Source: an uncultured Bacteroidales bacterium (GTDB lineage Bacteria; Bacteroidota; Bacteroidia; Bacteroidales; UBA932). Taken from it: 6,475 bases of DNA. Location: positions 1 to 6,475 of the forward strand of contig URCV01000065.1 of assembly GCA_900546445.1 (NCBI GenBank), written 5' to 3'. Positions 5,635-6,475 of this stretch are shown here, in pieces. The notes below the pieces were generated by a model. That model was not told the DNA's origin and did not search any database. It saw only the letters and a list, made by a program, of their open reading frames with translations. The stretch's first letter is position 1. Each line of letters begins with the position of its first letter. Made by a program: the position numbers and the translations under genes.

Positions 5635-6475
5635 ATGAGAAAGAGGATTTTGAATTGCCTGCAGTGCGTACTGCCCCTTCTGCTGACCTGCTCCTGCGAG
5701 TTCAGACCGCTGGAGGAGATGAAGTATCAGACTGATATTCAGGTGGATGTGGATATCAATGCTGTGCTTAATGTTACCTGTGACATTTACAATGAGTTAA
5801 TTCCTCCGCCTTCTATAGAGTCCGAGGTGTTCAGGGTGCTGTTCTTCGATACCAAGGAGGATAAGTTGGTGGGAGATTCGTTTATCTACGATTCTTTTGT
5901 GGATCCTGTGACGGGGAATAAGGGTGTTCGCGGCAATGTGTCGATTATGCCTGGTGATTACAGGATTTTGATTTATACCTTCGGTACGGAGTCGACTTTG
6001 ATTGAGAATTATGATTCTTGGGAGAAGAGTCTGGCTTATACTTCCGCTTTGAGCGAGAATGAGCTTAGGGCACTTTCCCTGAAGTCTTCAGGTGATGAGC
6101 CTATTCATTATCAGCCGGATCACCTGCTGGTGGCGAGCAATGAACTTGAGAGTATTCCGTATCACAGCGGAGTTTACACTATTTCCGCCGCTGCGAGGTC
6201 TGTTGTGGAGTCTTACTATCTTCAGGTGAAGGTGCAGGGTTTGGAGTATGTTTCGTCGGCTAAGGCTGTGCTGAGTTCTATGGCTCCGTCAGTGAAGATG
6301 AGTACGAGGACTCCGAATTATGAGCCTCCGGTGAGCATTTATATTGATTTGCTGAAGAGTAAGGATGGGGAGGATGATGTGGTTTGTAATGTGTTCAATA
6401 CTTTTCCTCTAAAAATCAATTGGTCACATCTATCTGAAGTTGGCGAGCGTGGCATCGCCGTGCGTTGGGCATATA
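5635..6475 (+). CDS. DUF5119 lipoprotein, fimbria-operon accessory (3' end outside or rearranged)
   Basis: The frame is open from the ATG at 5635 to the window edge, 280 codons. The N-terminus is a lipoprotein signal peptide ending TCSCEFRPLEE; Cys21 followed by E-F-R-P-L matches the usual mature start of DUF5119 proteins. Conserved family features follow: VDVDINAVLNVTCDIYNE (38-55), a stretch like VFRVLFFDTKEDKLV (65-79), MPGDYRILIYTFGTEST (104-120), the later HLLVASNE and VYTISAAARSVVESYYLQVKVQGLEYVSSAKAV region, then VCNVFNTF (250-257). DUF5119 lipoproteins sit with DUF3575 and Mfa-like fimbrillin genes and are thought to be surface subunits or anchors. GGGAGG at 5620-5625 lies 9 bases before the ATG and inside the end of the DUF3575 gene, one of the few plausible Shine-Dalgarno sites here. 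After residue 257 the sequence stops resembling the family. Confidence 0.8.
   Translation, partial: MRKRILNCLQCVLPLLLTCSCEFRPLEEMKYQTDIQVDVDINAVLNVTCDIYNELIPPPSIESEVFRVLFFDTKEDKLVGDSFIYDSFVDPVTGNKGVRGNVSIMPGDYRILIYTFGTESTLIENYDSWEKSLAYTSALSENELRALSLKSSGDEPIHYQPDHLLVASNELESIPYHSGVYTISAAARSVVESYYLQVKVQGLEYVSSAKAVLSSMAPSVKMSTRTPNYEPPVSIYIDLLKSKDGEDDVVCNVFNTFPLKINWSHLSEVGERGIAVRWAY

Overview
The window looks like a chromosomal segment from a member of the Bacteroidota, most likely Bacteroidales. Three things point there. Promoters carry the phylum-specific -7 element TAnnTTTG instead of a sigma70-type -10 box. Shine-Dalgarno sequences are mostly absent. The gene content is typical of the group: a lipoprotein GH3 glycosidase, a secreted S1/P1-type nuclease, a DUF3575/DUF5119 fimbria-type operon and an IS66 remnant. 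Species cannot be told from this sequence.

Layout. From 1 to 692 on the minus strand is the N-terminal part of a GH3 beta-glycosidase lipoprotein, running off the left edge. A short A/T-rich region (693-798) holds divergent promoters for this gene and for a plus-strand S1/P1-like zinc nuclease (799-1590). Next come a SotB-type MFS sugar exporter (1653-2849), with its own promoter and a 22-bp dyad just after the predicted transcription start, and a Cof-type HAD phosphatase (2932-3711), probably cotranscribed with the exporter.

From 3712 to 4410 there is no intact gene. This stretch holds 19-bp tandem repeats (about 3768-3854), a broken IS66 transposase remnant with an internal deletion (about 3871-4182), a possible IS66 right end, a terminator-like hairpin (4222-4265), a run of nine G (4318-4326) and a strong-looking Bacteroidales promoter (4347-4378). 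That promoter drives a DUF3575 outer-membrane protein with an OmpA-like N-terminal domain (4411-5631). A DUF5119 lipoprotein (5635 to the right edge) follows after 3 bases.

How the genes may work together. The exporter and HAD phosphatase could form a dephosphorylate-and-export pair for excess sugar phosphates, functionally like SetA and YigL of E. coli; this is inference. The DUF3575/DUF5119 pair is the usual opening of a Bacteroidales major/minor-fimbria (FimA/Mfa-like) operon. The fimbrillin genes expected downstream are not in the window, and the last ~67 bases no longer look like DUF5119. That may mark a rearrangement or an assembly junction. I see no clearly new system; the most unusual points are the G-tract upstream of the fimbria-type promoter, the tail junction, the dyad in the sotB leader and the 19-bp repeat block.
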